From NCBI RefSeq assembly GCF_041261445.1, contig NZ_JBGCCU010000005.1, positions 248,001 through 312,000 of the forward strand: 64,000 nucleotides of DNA, in the 5' to 3' direction. Origin of the DNA: Catenulispora sp. EB89. GTDB taxonomy: Bacteria; Actinomycetota; Actinomycetes; Streptomycetales; Catenulisporaceae. The notes beneath the pieces were generated by a model. It did not search any database, was not told the DNA's origin, and was given only the letters and a program-made list of their open reading frames with translations. A program made the translations under genes and the position numbers. This document shows positions 16,507 to 25,429 of this stretch, one piece after another (position 1 is the first letter of the stretch; the number at the start of each line of letters is the position of its first letter).

Positions 16507-19500
16507 ATGTCGCACAAGATTTTCAGAGGGCTGAGAAAGCCTGTATACGCCGCCGTCGCGGCGGCGGTCGCCTCTGTGGTGACGGTGTGGGGCGCGGCCG
16601 TGCCGGCCCACGCCTCGGCGTGTGCCAACGCGGTGGCGTGTGAGAACCAGCAGACCTCCGGTGTGGAGGATCTGACGGACGGCGCCGGGAACCTGGCGAC
16701 GTACACCAGTGCCTACGGAGACATCCAGGGGTTCGTCAACAGCGAGAGCGTCCTGCCGGGCGGCACGATCACCTTGAAGGTGGAGTCGCCGACGCAGTAC
16801 GCCGTCGAGGTCGACCGGCTCGGGTACTACGGGGGCAAGGGCTCCCGGATGATGTCGTGGAGCATGAACACCTCGACCGGCACGTACCCCGCCGACTACG
16901 GCAGCACCCTGCCGGCGTGTGACTCCGACAAGTCCACCGGTCTGGTGGACTGCGGCAACTGGCCGACCACCGTGTCGATCCAGGTGCCGTCCACCGCGGT
17001 GTCCGGGGTCTACATCGTGGCACTGGAGCAGTGGGACAGCACCGACGCGCTGATCGGCTACATGCCGGTGCCGGTGGTGGTCCGGGAGCCGGACAACGCC
17101 GCGCACCACAGCGACGTCGTGGTGCAGACCTCCGACCAGACCTGGCAGGCCTACAACACCTTCGGCGGCCAGGACGTGTACGTCGGAAACGGCCCGGCGC
17201 CGGACGGACGCGCGTACCGCGTCAGCTACAACCGTCCGCTGCCGGACATCGGCCAGAACGGGATCTTCGGCTCGGAGTTCTCGCTGATCTACTGGCTGGA
17301 GGAGAACGGCTACGACGTCAGCTACATCTCCGGCATCGATGCCACGACTGATCCGGCGTCGGTGAGCAACCACAAGGTGTTCATCTCCTCAGGCCACGAC
17401 GAGTACTGGAACCAAGCCCAGTGGAACAACGTCATGGCCGCGCGGCACGCCGGGCAGAACCAGATCTTCATGTCGGGCAACGAGGTGTTCTGGCGGACCC
17501 GGATGGAGAACAGCATCGACGGGTCGAACACGCCGAACCGCACGATGACCACCTACAAGATGACGAAGCTGTACGGGACCACCCCGGTGGACGGAGTCCC
17601 AGACCCGACAGGGCAGTGGACCGGGACCTGGATGGACGCGCACGGCTTGGGGACAGGCGCGGCACCTGAGGACCAGTTGACCGGCACGTTGTTCTCGGTC
17701 AACGCGAACCAGTACTCGCCGATCACCTTCTCGTCGCAGTTCTCGAACCTGCGGGTCTGGCGGAACACGACGGTCGCGAGCCTCATGAGCGGTTCGGAGA
17801 GCACGCCGTACGGTCTGCTCGGCTACGAGTGGGACTCGGACTACGCCGACTCCACCCGGCCGCCCGGTGAGATCGACCTGTCCTCGACGACGCTGACCGT
17901 GGACCAGCTCCGCACGGACTACGGCAACGACTACTCGACCGGGCAGGCCACGCACAGCCTGGTGGAGTTCCGCGACCAGACGTCGCACGCGCTGGTGTTC
18001 GGCACGGCCACGGTCCAGTGGTCCTGGGGTCTGAACAACCTGCATACCGACAACACCGGCGTCGCGAACCCGCCGAACCCGCCCAACCAGACCACCACGG
18101 CGGACCGCGACGTCCAGCAGGCGACCATGAACATGCTCTCCGACGAGGGCGTGCAGCCGACCACCCCGCAGACCGGGCTGGTCGTCGGGACGGCGCTGCC
18201 GGCCGGGACGCAGGGGCCGACGACGACGATGACCGCTCCGGCCGCCGGTTCCACGGTGCAGGTGCTCAAGCCGCTGACGGCGACCGGCACCGCGGCGCCG
18301 TCGACCGGGACCGTGGTGGCCCGCGTCGAGGTCTCCGTGGACGGCGGCACGACGTGGAACGCCGCCAGCACGACGCACACCGCCGGCGGCTCGGTGTCCT
18401 GGAGCTACGCCTGGACGCCGACCACGATGGGCAGCGCGACGATCCAGGTCCGGTCCGAGGACGACAACGCGGACATCGGGGCCACGCAGTCGGTCACGCT
18501 GACCGTGGGGCCGCAGATCTGCCCCTGCGTGATCTTCCCGTCCACCGCCTCGCCGGCCCATCCGGACAGCGGGGACGGCTCGTCGGTGGAGATCGGGACG
18601 AAGTTCAAGACCTCGACCGCGGGCAAGATCACCGGCGTCCGGTTCTACCAGAGCCCGGCGAACACCGGCTCCCACGTGGCGAGCCTGTGGACCTCGAACG
18701 GGATCCTGCTCGGGTCCACCCCGGCCTCGACGGCGACGGTGACCCAGCCCGGCTGGCAGACCCTGAACTTCACCACTCCGGTGTCGATCAAGGCCAACAC
18801 GACGTACGTCGTGTCGTACCACGCACCGGTCGGGCACTACGCGGCCGACGCCGGGTACTTCACGAACGGCGGGGCCGGCGCGCCGCCGATCCAGGCGCAG
18901 CAGTCGTCGTCGTCCGGCGGGAACGGCGTCTACACCTATGCGGCGTCGACTTCCTTCCCGAACAACTCCTACAACGACACCAACTACTGGGTGGACCCGG
19001 TGTTCGACAACACCGGGATCCCGACCACGCCGCCGACGGTGACGTCGACGTCGCCGGGGTCGGGGGCGACCGCGGTGTCGCCGACGGCTCCGGTGACGGC
19101 GTCGTTCAGCGCGGCCATGGACCCGACGACGGCGACCTTCACGGTGAAGGACGGGACGGGGACCGCGGTGCCCGGGTCCGTGAGCTACACGGCGGCGACG
19201 AACACGATCGTGTTCACGCCGGACAGCCCGCTGGGGCTGAGCACCGGGTACACCGCTTCGATCCAGGCGGACGACGCGTACGGGAACGCGATGACGGCTC
19301 CGGTGACGTGGTCGTTCACCACGGCCGCCACGATGCCGGCGCCGTCGTGCCCGTGCACGCTGTGGCCGTCGTCCACGGTGCCCACGACCGCGGACTCCGG
19401 GGACGGGAACTCGGTGGAGCTCGGGGTGAAGTTCTCGTCGTCGATCGCGGGGAACGTGACCGGGCTGCGGTTCTACAAGAGTGCCGCGAACACCGGCACG

Positions 19501-20355
19501 CACACCGGGACGCTGTGGAGCGCCACCGGGCAGCAGCTGGCGACGGGCACGTTCACCGGGGAGAGCGCTTCCGGGTGGCAGACGCTGACGTTCTCGACGC
19601 CGGTGTCGATCGCGGCGAACACGACGTACGTGGTCTCCTACCACGCGCCGGTCGGGCACTACGCGGCTGACGCGGGGTACTTCACCAACCAGCACACGTA
19701 CTATCCGCTGAGCGCGCCGGGCACTTCCAACGGTCTGTACTCCTACGGGTCGACGACCACGTTCCCGACGAACACCTACAACGCCACGAACTACTGGGTG
19801 GATCCGGTGTTCCAGACGACGGCGCCGGCCGCGAGCCCGGCCGCGACACCGCTGAAGAGCCCGAGCGTGCGGGTGAGCGGGACGCGGACGACGGGTGCGA
19901 CGGGGGCCGCGGTGGTGCCGACGCTCGCGGGCAACCGGCTCGCGCTGCGCGAGGACCCGGTGATGGACCCGACGCATCCGATCACGACGGTGCTTCCCCC
20001 GACGGCCGATCCGGCTTCGGTGAAGATGACCGTGGTGACGGCGGCGCCGGTGCCGGGGCAGGAGTGGCAGGCGGGGACGAACATGCCGGGGTACGTGACG
20101 TTCGATCCGACGACGCATGTGGTGGCGTTCCATCCCAACGGGATGCTGCCGCGGAACGCCTCGTACCGGGTGACGGTGAACGCGAACGTCGACAACGACG
20201 ATCCGACGCCGCCGCTGACCTGGGTGATCCAGCCGACGGTCGTGGCCGGCGGAACGCCGCACGTGCCGGGCGAGGGGACGCCGTTGGGGGTGGCGCCGGG
20301 CGTGTTGCCGTCGCCTTCCTACGGGAGTCGGAGTAACAAGCCGGGGATCCGGTAG
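16507..20355 (+). CDS. Secreted multidomain DUF4082 protein with N,N-dimethylformamidase beta-like domain
   Basis: A 1282-residue exported protein. Residues 1-37 form a signal peptide ending AVPAHASA. Residues ~60-550 resemble the large-subunit fold of N,N-dimethylformamidase, with LGYYGGKGSRMM, ISSGHDEYWNQAQ and WSWGLNNLH. An Ig-like domain (~565-660) follows. A first DUF4082 module (~668-835) begins PQICPCVIFPS, then a Big_5/SbsA-type Ig domain (~841-941) and a second DUF4082 module (~945-1100) with CPCTLWPSS. Both DUF4082 modules contain the same 20-residue stretch, TYVVSYHAPVGHYAADAGYF. A further beta-domain closes the protein. The role is unknown; location inside a glycan cluster suggests binding to, or processing of, the exported polymer. 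Confidence 0.82.
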   Translation: MSHKIFRGLRKPVYAAVAAAVASVVTVWGAAVPAHASACANAVACENQQTSGVEDLTDGAGNLATYTSAYGDIQGFVNSESVLPGGTITLKVESPTQYAVEVDRLGYYGGKGSRMMSWSMNTSTGTYPADYGSTLPACDSDKSTGLVDCGNWPTTVSIQVPSTAVSGVYIVALEQWDSTDALIGYMPVPVVVREPDNAAHHSDVVVQTSDQTWQAYNTFGGQDVYVGNGPAPDGRAYRVSYNRPLPDIGQNGIFGSEFSLIYWLEENGYDVSYISGIDATTDPASVSNHKVFISSGHDEYWNQAQWNNVMAARHAGQNQIFMSGNEVFWRTRMENSIDGSNTPNRTMTTYKMTKLYGTTPVDGVPDPTGQWTGTWMDAHGLGTGAAPEDQLTGTLFSVNANQYSPITFSSQFSNLRVWRNTTVASLMSGSESTPYGLLGYEWDSDYADSTRPPGEIDLSSTTLTVDQLRTDYGNDYSTGQATHSLVEFRDQTSHALVFGTATVQWSWGLNNLHTDNTGVANPPNPPNQTTTADRDVQQATMNMLSDEGVQPTTPQTGLVVGTALPAGTQGPTTTMTAPAAGSTVQVLKPLTATGTAAPSTGTVVARVEVSVDGGTTWNAASTTHTAGGSVSWSYAWTPTTMGSATIQVRSEDDNADIGATQSVTLTVGPQICPCVIFPSTASPAHPDSGDGSSVEIGTKFKTSTAGKITGVRFYQSPANTGSHVASLWTSNGILLGSTPASTATVTQPGWQTLNFTTPVSIKANTTYVVSYHAPVGHYAADAGYFTNGGAGAPPIQAQQSSSSGGNGVYTYAASTSFPNNSYNDTNYWVDPVFDNTGIPTTPPTVTSTSPGSGATAVSPTAPVTASFSAAMDPTTATFTVKDGTGTAVPGSVSYTAATNTIVFTPDSPLGLSTGYTASIQADDAYGNAMTAPVTWSFTTAATMPAPSCPCTLWPSSTVPTTADSGDGNSVELGVKFSSSIAGNVTGLRFYKSAANTGTHTGTLWSATGQQLATGTFTGESASGWQTLTFSTPVSIAANTTYVVSYHAPVGHYAADAGYFTNQHTYYPLSAPGTSNGLYSYGSTTTFPTNTYNATNYWVDPVFQTTAPAASPAATPLKSPSVRVSGTRTTGATGAAVVPTLAGNRLALREDPVMDPTHPITTVLPPTADPASVKMTVVTAAPVPGQEWQAGTNMPGYVTFDPTTHVVAFHPNGMLPRNASYRVTVNANVDNDDPTPPLTWVIQPTVVAGGTPHVPGEGTPLGVAPGVLPSPSYGSRSNKPGIR

Positions 20356-20360
20356 GGCTG

Positions 20361-20432
20361 GCGGCCGGTCGGGTTCTGCGCTTTCGGGCGTGGGGGCCGG
20401 CCGGCCGCTTGCTGGTTTGTTCTTGTAGTTGT
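20361..20432 (+). terminator. Terminator-like inverted repeat with T-rich tail
   Basis: gcggccgg (20361-20368) pairs with ccggccgc (20401-20408), followed by a T-rich, G-interrupted tract (ttgctggtttgttcttg and onward). It lies 6 bp after the stop of the DUF4082 gene and would separate it from the glycosyltransferase at 20486. Confidence 0.5.
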
Positions 20433-20485
20433 TCTTGTTCTTCTTTGACAGTGAGCTTTAGCGGCGAGGGACCGGGCGGATTGTT

Positions 20486-21541
20486 ATGGGCAGTGTCAGT
20501 GTCGTGATCCCGTGCTACCGGTACGGGCACTTCTTGGCCGACTGCGTGCGGAGCGTGCTGGACGAACAGCCCGGCGTCGACGTACGGGTCCTGATCATCG
20601 ACGACGCCTCGCCCGACGACTCGGCGGACCGCGCCCGGGAGCTGGCGGCGGCCGACCCGCGGATCACGGTGCAGGTGCACGAGGCCAACCGGGGGCACAT
20701 CGCGACGTACAACGAGGGGCTGCTGGAGTGGGCCGACGGGGACTACAGCGTCCTGCTGTCGGCCGACGACCGGCTCACACCCGGGGCGCTGGTACGCGCG
20801 ACGGCACTGCTGGACGCGCACCCCGCGGTCGGGTTCGTGTACGGACACCCGCTGACCTTCCAGGACGGCTCCGCGCTGCCGCCGGCACGCGGCGCGGACT
20901 GGCACAGCGGCCAGTGGGCGGTCCGCCCGGGCCTGTGGTGGCTCCGGCGCCGCTTCCGCACGGCGGAGGGATGCATCACCTCACCGGAGGTGGTGATCCG
21001 CACCTCGGTCCAGAAGCGCATCGGCGGCTACGACCCCGCACTGCCGCACTCAGGCGACATCGAGATGTGGATGCGCGCCGCGTCGGTGGCCGGCGTAGGC
21101 CACATCCGAGGCGCGGACCAGGCGTACTACCGGCGGCACGCCGCGAACATGTCGACGGTCGACTTCGGCGGCCAACTGGACGACCTGCGCCAACGCCGCG
21201 CGGCATTCGAGTCGGTCCTGGTGAAGTGCGGCGACGCCCTGCCGGACGCCGACGCGTGGGCCGCGGACATGCGCCGGAGGCTGGCACGGCAGGCACTGCG
21301 GCGGGCGGTGCGCGCGTACGACAAGGGACTGACGGGGACGGTCCCGGTGACGGAGCTGGTCACCTTCGCGGAGGACTGCTGGCCGGAGTACCGCAGGCTG
21401 CCGGAGTACGCGGGCCTGAAGGTGCGGCGCGCGGTGGGGGAGCGGGCGATGCCCTACCTGCGGCCGCTGGTGGTGAGCGCGGCGGTGAATCGGGGACGGG
21501 AGTGGGTTTGGTGGCAGTCTTGGCGGCGGCGGGGGTGGTAG
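20486..21541 (+). CDS. Glycosyltransferase family 2
   Basis: A 351-residue GT2 enzyme. It has SVSVVIPCYRYGHFLADCV at the start, VLIIDDASPDDSADRARELA, the DxD-type site in VLLSADDRLTPGA, and GYDPALPHSGDIEMWMRAAS as the acceptor/catalytic-base segment. The C-terminal ~120 residues are basic and amphipathic and may attach to the membrane. The start is ATG 20486, with a modest GGGCGGA upstream. Downstream is a long repeat-containing spacer, so it is the last gene of this plus-strand set. Confidence 0.87.
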   Translation: MGSVSVVIPCYRYGHFLADCVRSVLDEQPGVDVRVLIIDDASPDDSADRARELAAADPRITVQVHEANRGHIATYNEGLLEWADGDYSVLLSADDRLTPGALVRATALLDAHPAVGFVYGHPLTFQDGSALPPARGADWHSGQWAVRPGLWWLRRRFRTAEGCITSPEVVIRTSVQKRIGGYDPALPHSGDIEMWMRAASVAGVGHIRGADQAYYRRHAANMSTVDFGGQLDDLRQRRAAFESVLVKCGDALPDADAWAADMRRRLARQALRRAVRAYDKGLTGTVPVTELVTFAEDCWPEYRRLPEYAGLKVRRAVGERAMPYLRPLVVSAAVNRGREWVWWQSWRRRGW

Positions 21542-22037
21542 GCGGGGCGGTGTGCGGGTCGGTGGGCTGGCGAACACCGGCCGTGCCGCTGGTGCAGCCG
21601 CTTCCTGCTTGACTGCCGCCAGCCGGGTGCTGCCGATCGAGCGCTGAGCGACTGGCTGTCGGGCACCGGCGGCGCCGCCAGCTCAGTCGCTCGCTGCTCG
21701 ATTGCTGCCAGCCGAGTGCTGCGGACCGAGCGCCGATCGCAGACCACTCGGTTGGCGAGCATCGACCTTGCTGTGTGCCGCCGACTGCCGACTGCCGACT
21801 GCCGATCGCCGATCGCCGATCGCCGATCGCCGATCGCCGATCGCCGACTGCAGACCGCAGACTGCAGACCGCCGATCGCCGATCGCCGATCGCAGACCAC
21901 TCGGTTGGCGAGCATCGACCCTGCTGTGTGCTGCTCGACCGCCTCTCGCCGCTCGCCGACATCAGCCGCTGATCGCAAGCCGCTGCTGACCGCAGGCCGC
22001 CGGCGCGCGCACCGTCATGCGTCCCGCGGCGCGCACC
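21542..22037. repeat. Repeat-rich intergenic spacer with heptanucleotide array
   Basis: No credible gene lies here. A 7-bp array occupies 21781-21899. It has 17 head-to-tail units, of which six consecutive (21802-21843) and three more (21872-21892) are exactly ccgatcg; the rest are variants such as ccgactg, cagaccg and cagactg. It is flanked by two nearly identical 47-bp direct repeats, at 21731-21777 and 21884-21930 (offset 153 bp, one mismatch seen). Upstream, 21612-21650 and 21700-21738 are a more diverged direct repeat. The structure suggests slippage and unequal crossing-over. Confidence 0.85.
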
Positions 22038-23264
22038 TCAACCAGCCAGCACCGGCAGCTGCCGCAGCCCCCTGATCGTCGACCCCGGCTTGCGCCGTAC
22101 CGGGCCCGCGATCCTCAGCTGGGGCATGCGCTCCGCCAGCAGCTGCATGGCGATCGTCAGCTCCATGCGGGCCAGGGGTTGGCCCACGCAGTAGTGGGCG
22201 CCGCTGGAGAAGGCCAGGTGGTCGGCTGGGTCCTTGCGGTCGATGTCGAATCGCTCCGGGTGGTCGTAGACCTCGGGGTCGCGGCCGGCGGCGCCGAGCA
22301 GGGTCACGACCGACTGGCCTTGTTTGATCCGGTGGCCTTCGAGCTCGACGTCCTCCAGGGCGATGCGGCTCGTCACCTGGACCGGGGGGTCGTAGCGGAG
22401 TGCTTCTTCGACCGCCTTCGGGGCCAGGCGTTCGGGGTCCGCGCGGAGTGCTTCCCACTGGTCCGGGTTGTTCAGGAGGGCCAGGATGCCGTTGCCGATG
22501 ACGTTGACGGTGGTCTCGAAGCCCGCTATCAGCAGCAGGAAGACCATCGGTTCCAGTTCGGCCGGCTCGATCTGGTCGCCTTCGGCGGCGATCAGGCGGC
22601 TGATCAGGTCGTCGGCCGGTTCGCGGCGGCGGAGTTCGAAGAGCTTCTCGAACAGGGCGTGCAGCTTGGCGTCCGAGGCGGCGAAGCGTGAGGCCTGGCG
22701 CAGGGACTGGATGCCGTCGAGGGCGCTGCCGATGACGGCGCCGTGCTCGGCGAACTCGCCGCTGTCGGCGTCGGGGATGCCCAGCAGTTCGGTGATGACG
22801 CTGATCGGGAGCGGCGCGGCGAAGCCGGAGACCACGTCGAAACGCCCTGTGGCAGACGCCCGGTCGAGCAGTTCGCCGACCGTGCTCTCGATGCGGGCCC
22901 GGAACGACGGCAGTGTCTTCGGGCTGAACGCCGGCTGGGCCAGCCGCCGCAGCCGGGTGTGGTCCGGGGCGTTCATGCCGAGGAACGACATGTCCAACTG
23001 CTCGTCCTGCACCACGCCGAACCTGCGGTCCCGCAACACCGCGTTGCACACCCGGTGGCTCGTCGTCGACCAGTTCCCCCGCGCCGTCAGGGCCAGCGTC
23101 CCCCGCTCGCGCATCCGCCGGTAGATGGGATACGGGTCCTCGCGCCCCTTCCGCGTCATGAGCATCGCCAGCGGCTCGCGCCGGATGTGCGCCAGATACT
23201 GCGTGCTGGCGCGTTGCATGGAGAGGTACGCCGCGAATCCGGCCGTCTGCGAGAACTTGCTCAT
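22038..23264 (-). CDS. Cytochrome P450 monooxygenase
   Basis: A 408-residue soluble bacterial P450. The I-helix has LLLIAGFETTVN (acid/oxygen-binding region), the K-helix has E287-A-L-R290 (ExxR), and the haem loop AFSSGAHYCVGQPLARMEL carries the ligand C359. It inserts one oxygen atom into an unknown substrate and needs separate ferredoxin partners, none of which is nearby. ATG 23264 overlaps the TGA of the TetR gene (ATGA), so the enzyme is made together with its likely repressor. Its position inside a glycan cluster is odd; it may be an unrelated insertion. Confidence 0.94.
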   Translation of the reverse strand: MSKFSQTAGFAAYLSMQRASTQYLAHIRREPLAMLMTRKGREDPYPIYRRMRERGTLALTARGNWSTTSHRVCNAVLRDRRFGVVQDEQLDMSFLGMNAPDHTRLRRLAQPAFSPKTLPSFRARIESTVGELLDRASATGRFDVVSGFAAPLPISVITELLGIPDADSGEFAEHGAVIGSALDGIQSLRQASRFAASDAKLHALFEKLFELRRREPADDLISRLIAAEGDQIEPAELEPMVFLLLIAGFETTVNVIGNGILALLNNPDQWEALRADPERLAPKAVEEALRYDPPVQVTSRIALEDVELEGHRIKQGQSVVTLLGAAGRDPEVYDHPERFDIDRKDPADHLAFSSGAHYCVGQPLARMELTIAMQLLAERMPQLRIAGPVRRKPGSTIRGLRQLPVLAG

Positions 23265-23836
23265 GCCCGCACGCCCAAACCGTGCAGCAGAGTACTGAGC
23301 GCGAGATCCGGCGCGTCGAGCGGCGCCAGCTTCCCGAACTGCACGCACTCGGCGGCCGTGTACACGAGCGAATACAGCGTCTGCAGCATCCACCAGTCCG
23401 GCGTCGACGCGGCGAGCAGCCCCTGGCTCCGGGCCCGATCGAGCACCGCCAGGCAGCGCTTCTCCGCGTCGATGTACCGCTCCGTGAGTTCGTGGTCCTC
23501 GTCGAGGACGGGGTTCCGCCACAGGAACGTCAGCTGCGGACCGCTCTCGATCATCGCGACGATCAGCCGCCGCAGCCCCGCCTCGGTGCCGGGCTCGTCG
23601 GCGACGCGGTCCACCGCCTGCTCGTAGATCTCCGTGGCCCGCAGGCCCACCGCGCGCACCAGGTCGTCCCTGGTCGCGTAGTGCTTGTGCAACGTCGTAC
23701 GGCTGATCCCGGCGGCTTCTGCCACTTCGGCGAGCGAGGCGCCGGGTTGGGCCAGGAGTACTTCCGCGACGACGTCGAGCAGGGGCCGCTTCACCGCGCG
23801 TCGGGAGCGGCCGAGGATGCCGGACTGAACAGTCAT
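23261..23836 (-). CDS. TetR-family transcriptional regulator
   Basis: A 191-residue TetR-type repressor. The helix-turn-helix is at about residues 30-60 (SLAEVAEAAGISRTTLHKHY, then ATRDDLVRAVG). The rest is the all-helical ligand-binding and dimerisation domain. ATG 23836 is chosen over a TTG 36 bp upstream. A promoter-like TTGTCA (23867-23872, minus strand), 17-bp spacer and TACCGT (23844-23849) would place the transcript start at or next to this ATG. A palindrome overlaps the start codon. It very likely represses its own gene and the coupled P450, with a small molecule as inducer. Confidence 0.9.
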   Translation of the reverse strand: MTVQSGILGRSRRAVKRPLLDVVAEVLLAQPGASLAEVAEAAGISRTTLHKHYATRDDLVRAVGLRATEIYEQAVDRVADEPGTEAGLRRLIVAMIESGPQLTFLWRNPVLDEDHELTERYIDAEKRCLAVLDRARSQGLLAASTPDWWMLQTLYSLVYTAAECVQFGKLAPLDAPDLALSTLLHGLGVRA

Positions 23837-23842
23837 GTTCAG
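23825..23842. promoter_or_regulatory. Candidate TetR operator over the start codon
   Basis: ctgaac (23825-23830) and gttcag (23837-23842) form a dyad with a 6-bp centre that covers the ATG of the TetR gene. It lies directly downstream of the proposed -10 box. A further ctgaac half-site occurs at 23895-23900. This is the usual arrangement for autorepression, but binding is inferred. Confidence 0.55.
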
Positions 23843-23843
23843 A

Positions 23844-23872
23844 ACGGTACGCCTGCGTTTTTCACATGACAA
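23844..23872 (-). promoter_or_regulatory. Candidate promoter of the TetR-P450 operon (leaderless transcript)
   Basis: On the minus strand TTGTCA (23872-23867), a 17-bp spacer and TACCGT (23849-23844) match the actinobacterial primary-sigma consensus fairly well. Seven bases separate the -10 box from the ATG at 23836, so the transcript would begin at or next to the start codon. Confidence 0.5.
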
Positions 23873-23902
23873 TGGTGTGCGGTAGTGAACGCCTCTGAAC
23901 AG

Positions 23903-25429
23903 CTATAGCGACTCCCCCGAAGCGAGCCGCTCGTCGGTGATCGCGGGCAGCGGCGTCGCCTTCGGCCGCCGGCTGAGCCGGGAGCCCACCGCGCCCCACA
24001 CCTGCCGCATCGCCGACGCCGGCACGGCGATCGGCACGTACGCGACCATCGCCGCCAGGCTCGCCCCGGCCAGCCCGAGATCGGAGTCGCCGGCGACGTG
24101 GTTCACCGCCATGGCGACCGCGACCACCACGGCGCCGCCGATGACCGGTCGCCACGTGACCGCGAAGATGCGGAGCGGATGGATGCCCACGGCGCGCAAC
24201 GTCAGGAGGTAGGCCGGCCCGATGAGGCCCGCCGCGACGATGACGTGGCCCAGTCCCACGCCGCTGATGCCGTGGCGGTGCGCGCCGATGATGAGCGCGG
24301 GGATCAACGCGGCCAACCAGATCGCCTGGACGGTCAGGAGCGCCCGGGAGCGCCCGGCGGCAACCATGAAGTCGTAACAGAGCTCGAAGATGATCCGCAG
24401 CAGACCGAGAATCGCCAGGTAGCGCAAGGCACCGGCGGCGCCGGTCCACTGGTCGCCGTAGACCGAGCGGATGATCGGGCTCGGCAACGCCGCCAGCAGG
24501 GCGCAGGCCGGGACCGAGGCGATCAGCAGCGGCGAGAGTCCGCTGGTGAAACCGTCGGTGAGGGTCTGCGCGGAGACGGCCGCGCGCGAGAACCCGGCGA
24601 AGGAAACGCGCCGCGCCGTCTCGGAGATCGCCCGCACCGGCCAGCTCGACATCGTGAACGCCACCCGGTACAGGCCCAGCGCCACCGGCCCGAGCGTCGC
24701 GCCGACCACCGCGCTGTCGGTGTTCATCGTCGCCAGGACGAACAGGCTCGCACCGGCCAGCGGGGCGCCGTAGCGGATGAGTTCGCGGGCCACCGCGCGG
24801 TCCCAGCCCGGCCGCAGATATCCGGGGGCTGCGATACCACAGCCGATCAGCGCCACCATCACGCCGGCCACGCCGCCCCAGGCGAAGCTGGAGGCACCCC
24901 AGCCGCGGAACGCCAGGATCAGCGTCAGGCCGGAGCTCACGACGAAGGTCAGCAGGTCGATCGTCAGCCGCGCGCGCTGTCGGAACTCGCGCATCAGCAC
25001 GGCGTTCGGGACGCAGGCCACGCCGTCGACGACCACGGCGAAGCACAGGATCCGCAGGACGCCGGTCGCGTCCGGGGAGCCCAGCATGATCGCGATGTCG
25101 TGCGCCAGGAACCAGAGCGCGACGTACAGCAGCGTGCTGGACGCCGTCGCGAGCGTGACCACCGTCGGCGCGAACGTGCGCGGGTCGCGGTCCCAGCGCA
25201 CCACGGCCAGGCTGACGCCCAGCTCGTTGAACGACAGCAGCACCGCCTGCGCGACGCCGCCGACCGCGTACAGGCCCCAGTCCCGCGGCGTCAGCGCGCC
25301 GCGCGCCAGGACCACGCCGGTGGCGAAGGTGCCGATCCGGATCAGCAGGGTGTTGATCAGACTCCACTTTGCGGCGGAGCGGACCCGGTCGCCGAGCGAT
25401 TCCGGTGCGTCGGCTTGCGTCTGGCTCAT
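23903..25429 (-). CDS. Wzx-like polysaccharide flippase (MATE/MOP superfamily)
   Basis: A 508-residue membrane protein with about 12-14 hydrophobic segments, starting with AAKWSLINTLLIRIGTFATG. This is the typical N-terminus of polysaccharide/teichoic-acid flippases. Other recognisable parts are GLYAVGGVAQAVLLSFNELG and a C-terminal polar tail. It would move polyprenyl-linked repeat units across the membrane. ATG 25429 overlaps the TGA of the polymerase gene (ATGA). The chain-length protein, polymerase and flippase lie in one minus-strand operon. Confidence 0.87.
   Translation of the reverse strand: MSQTQADAPESLGDRVRSAAKWSLINTLLIRIGTFATGVVLARGALTPRDWGLYAVGGVAQAVLLSFNELGVSLAVVRWDRDPRTFAPTVVTLATASSTLLYVALWFLAHDIAIMLGSPDATGVLRILCFAVVVDGVACVPNAVLMREFRQRARLTIDLLTFVVSSGLTLILAFRGWGASSFAWGGVAGVMVALIGCGIAAPGYLRPGWDRAVARELIRYGAPLAGASLFVLATMNTDSAVVGATLGPVALGLYRVAFTMSSWPVRAISETARRVSFAGFSRAAVSAQTLTDGFTSGLSPLLIASVPACALLAALPSPIIRSVYGDQWTGAAGALRYLAILGLLRIIFELCYDFMVAAGRSRALLTVQAIWLAALIPALIIGAHRHGISGVGLGHVIVAAGLIGPAYLLTLRAVGIHPLRIFAVTWRPVIGGAVVVAVAMAVNHVAGDSDLGLAGASLAAMVAYVPIAVPASAMRQVWGAVGSRLSRRPKATPLPAITDERLASGESL

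Noticed and set aside
21781-21899. Possible CRISPR array
   Set aside because: The 7-bp units are contiguous with no spacers, and there are no cas genes; it is a simple tandem repeat.
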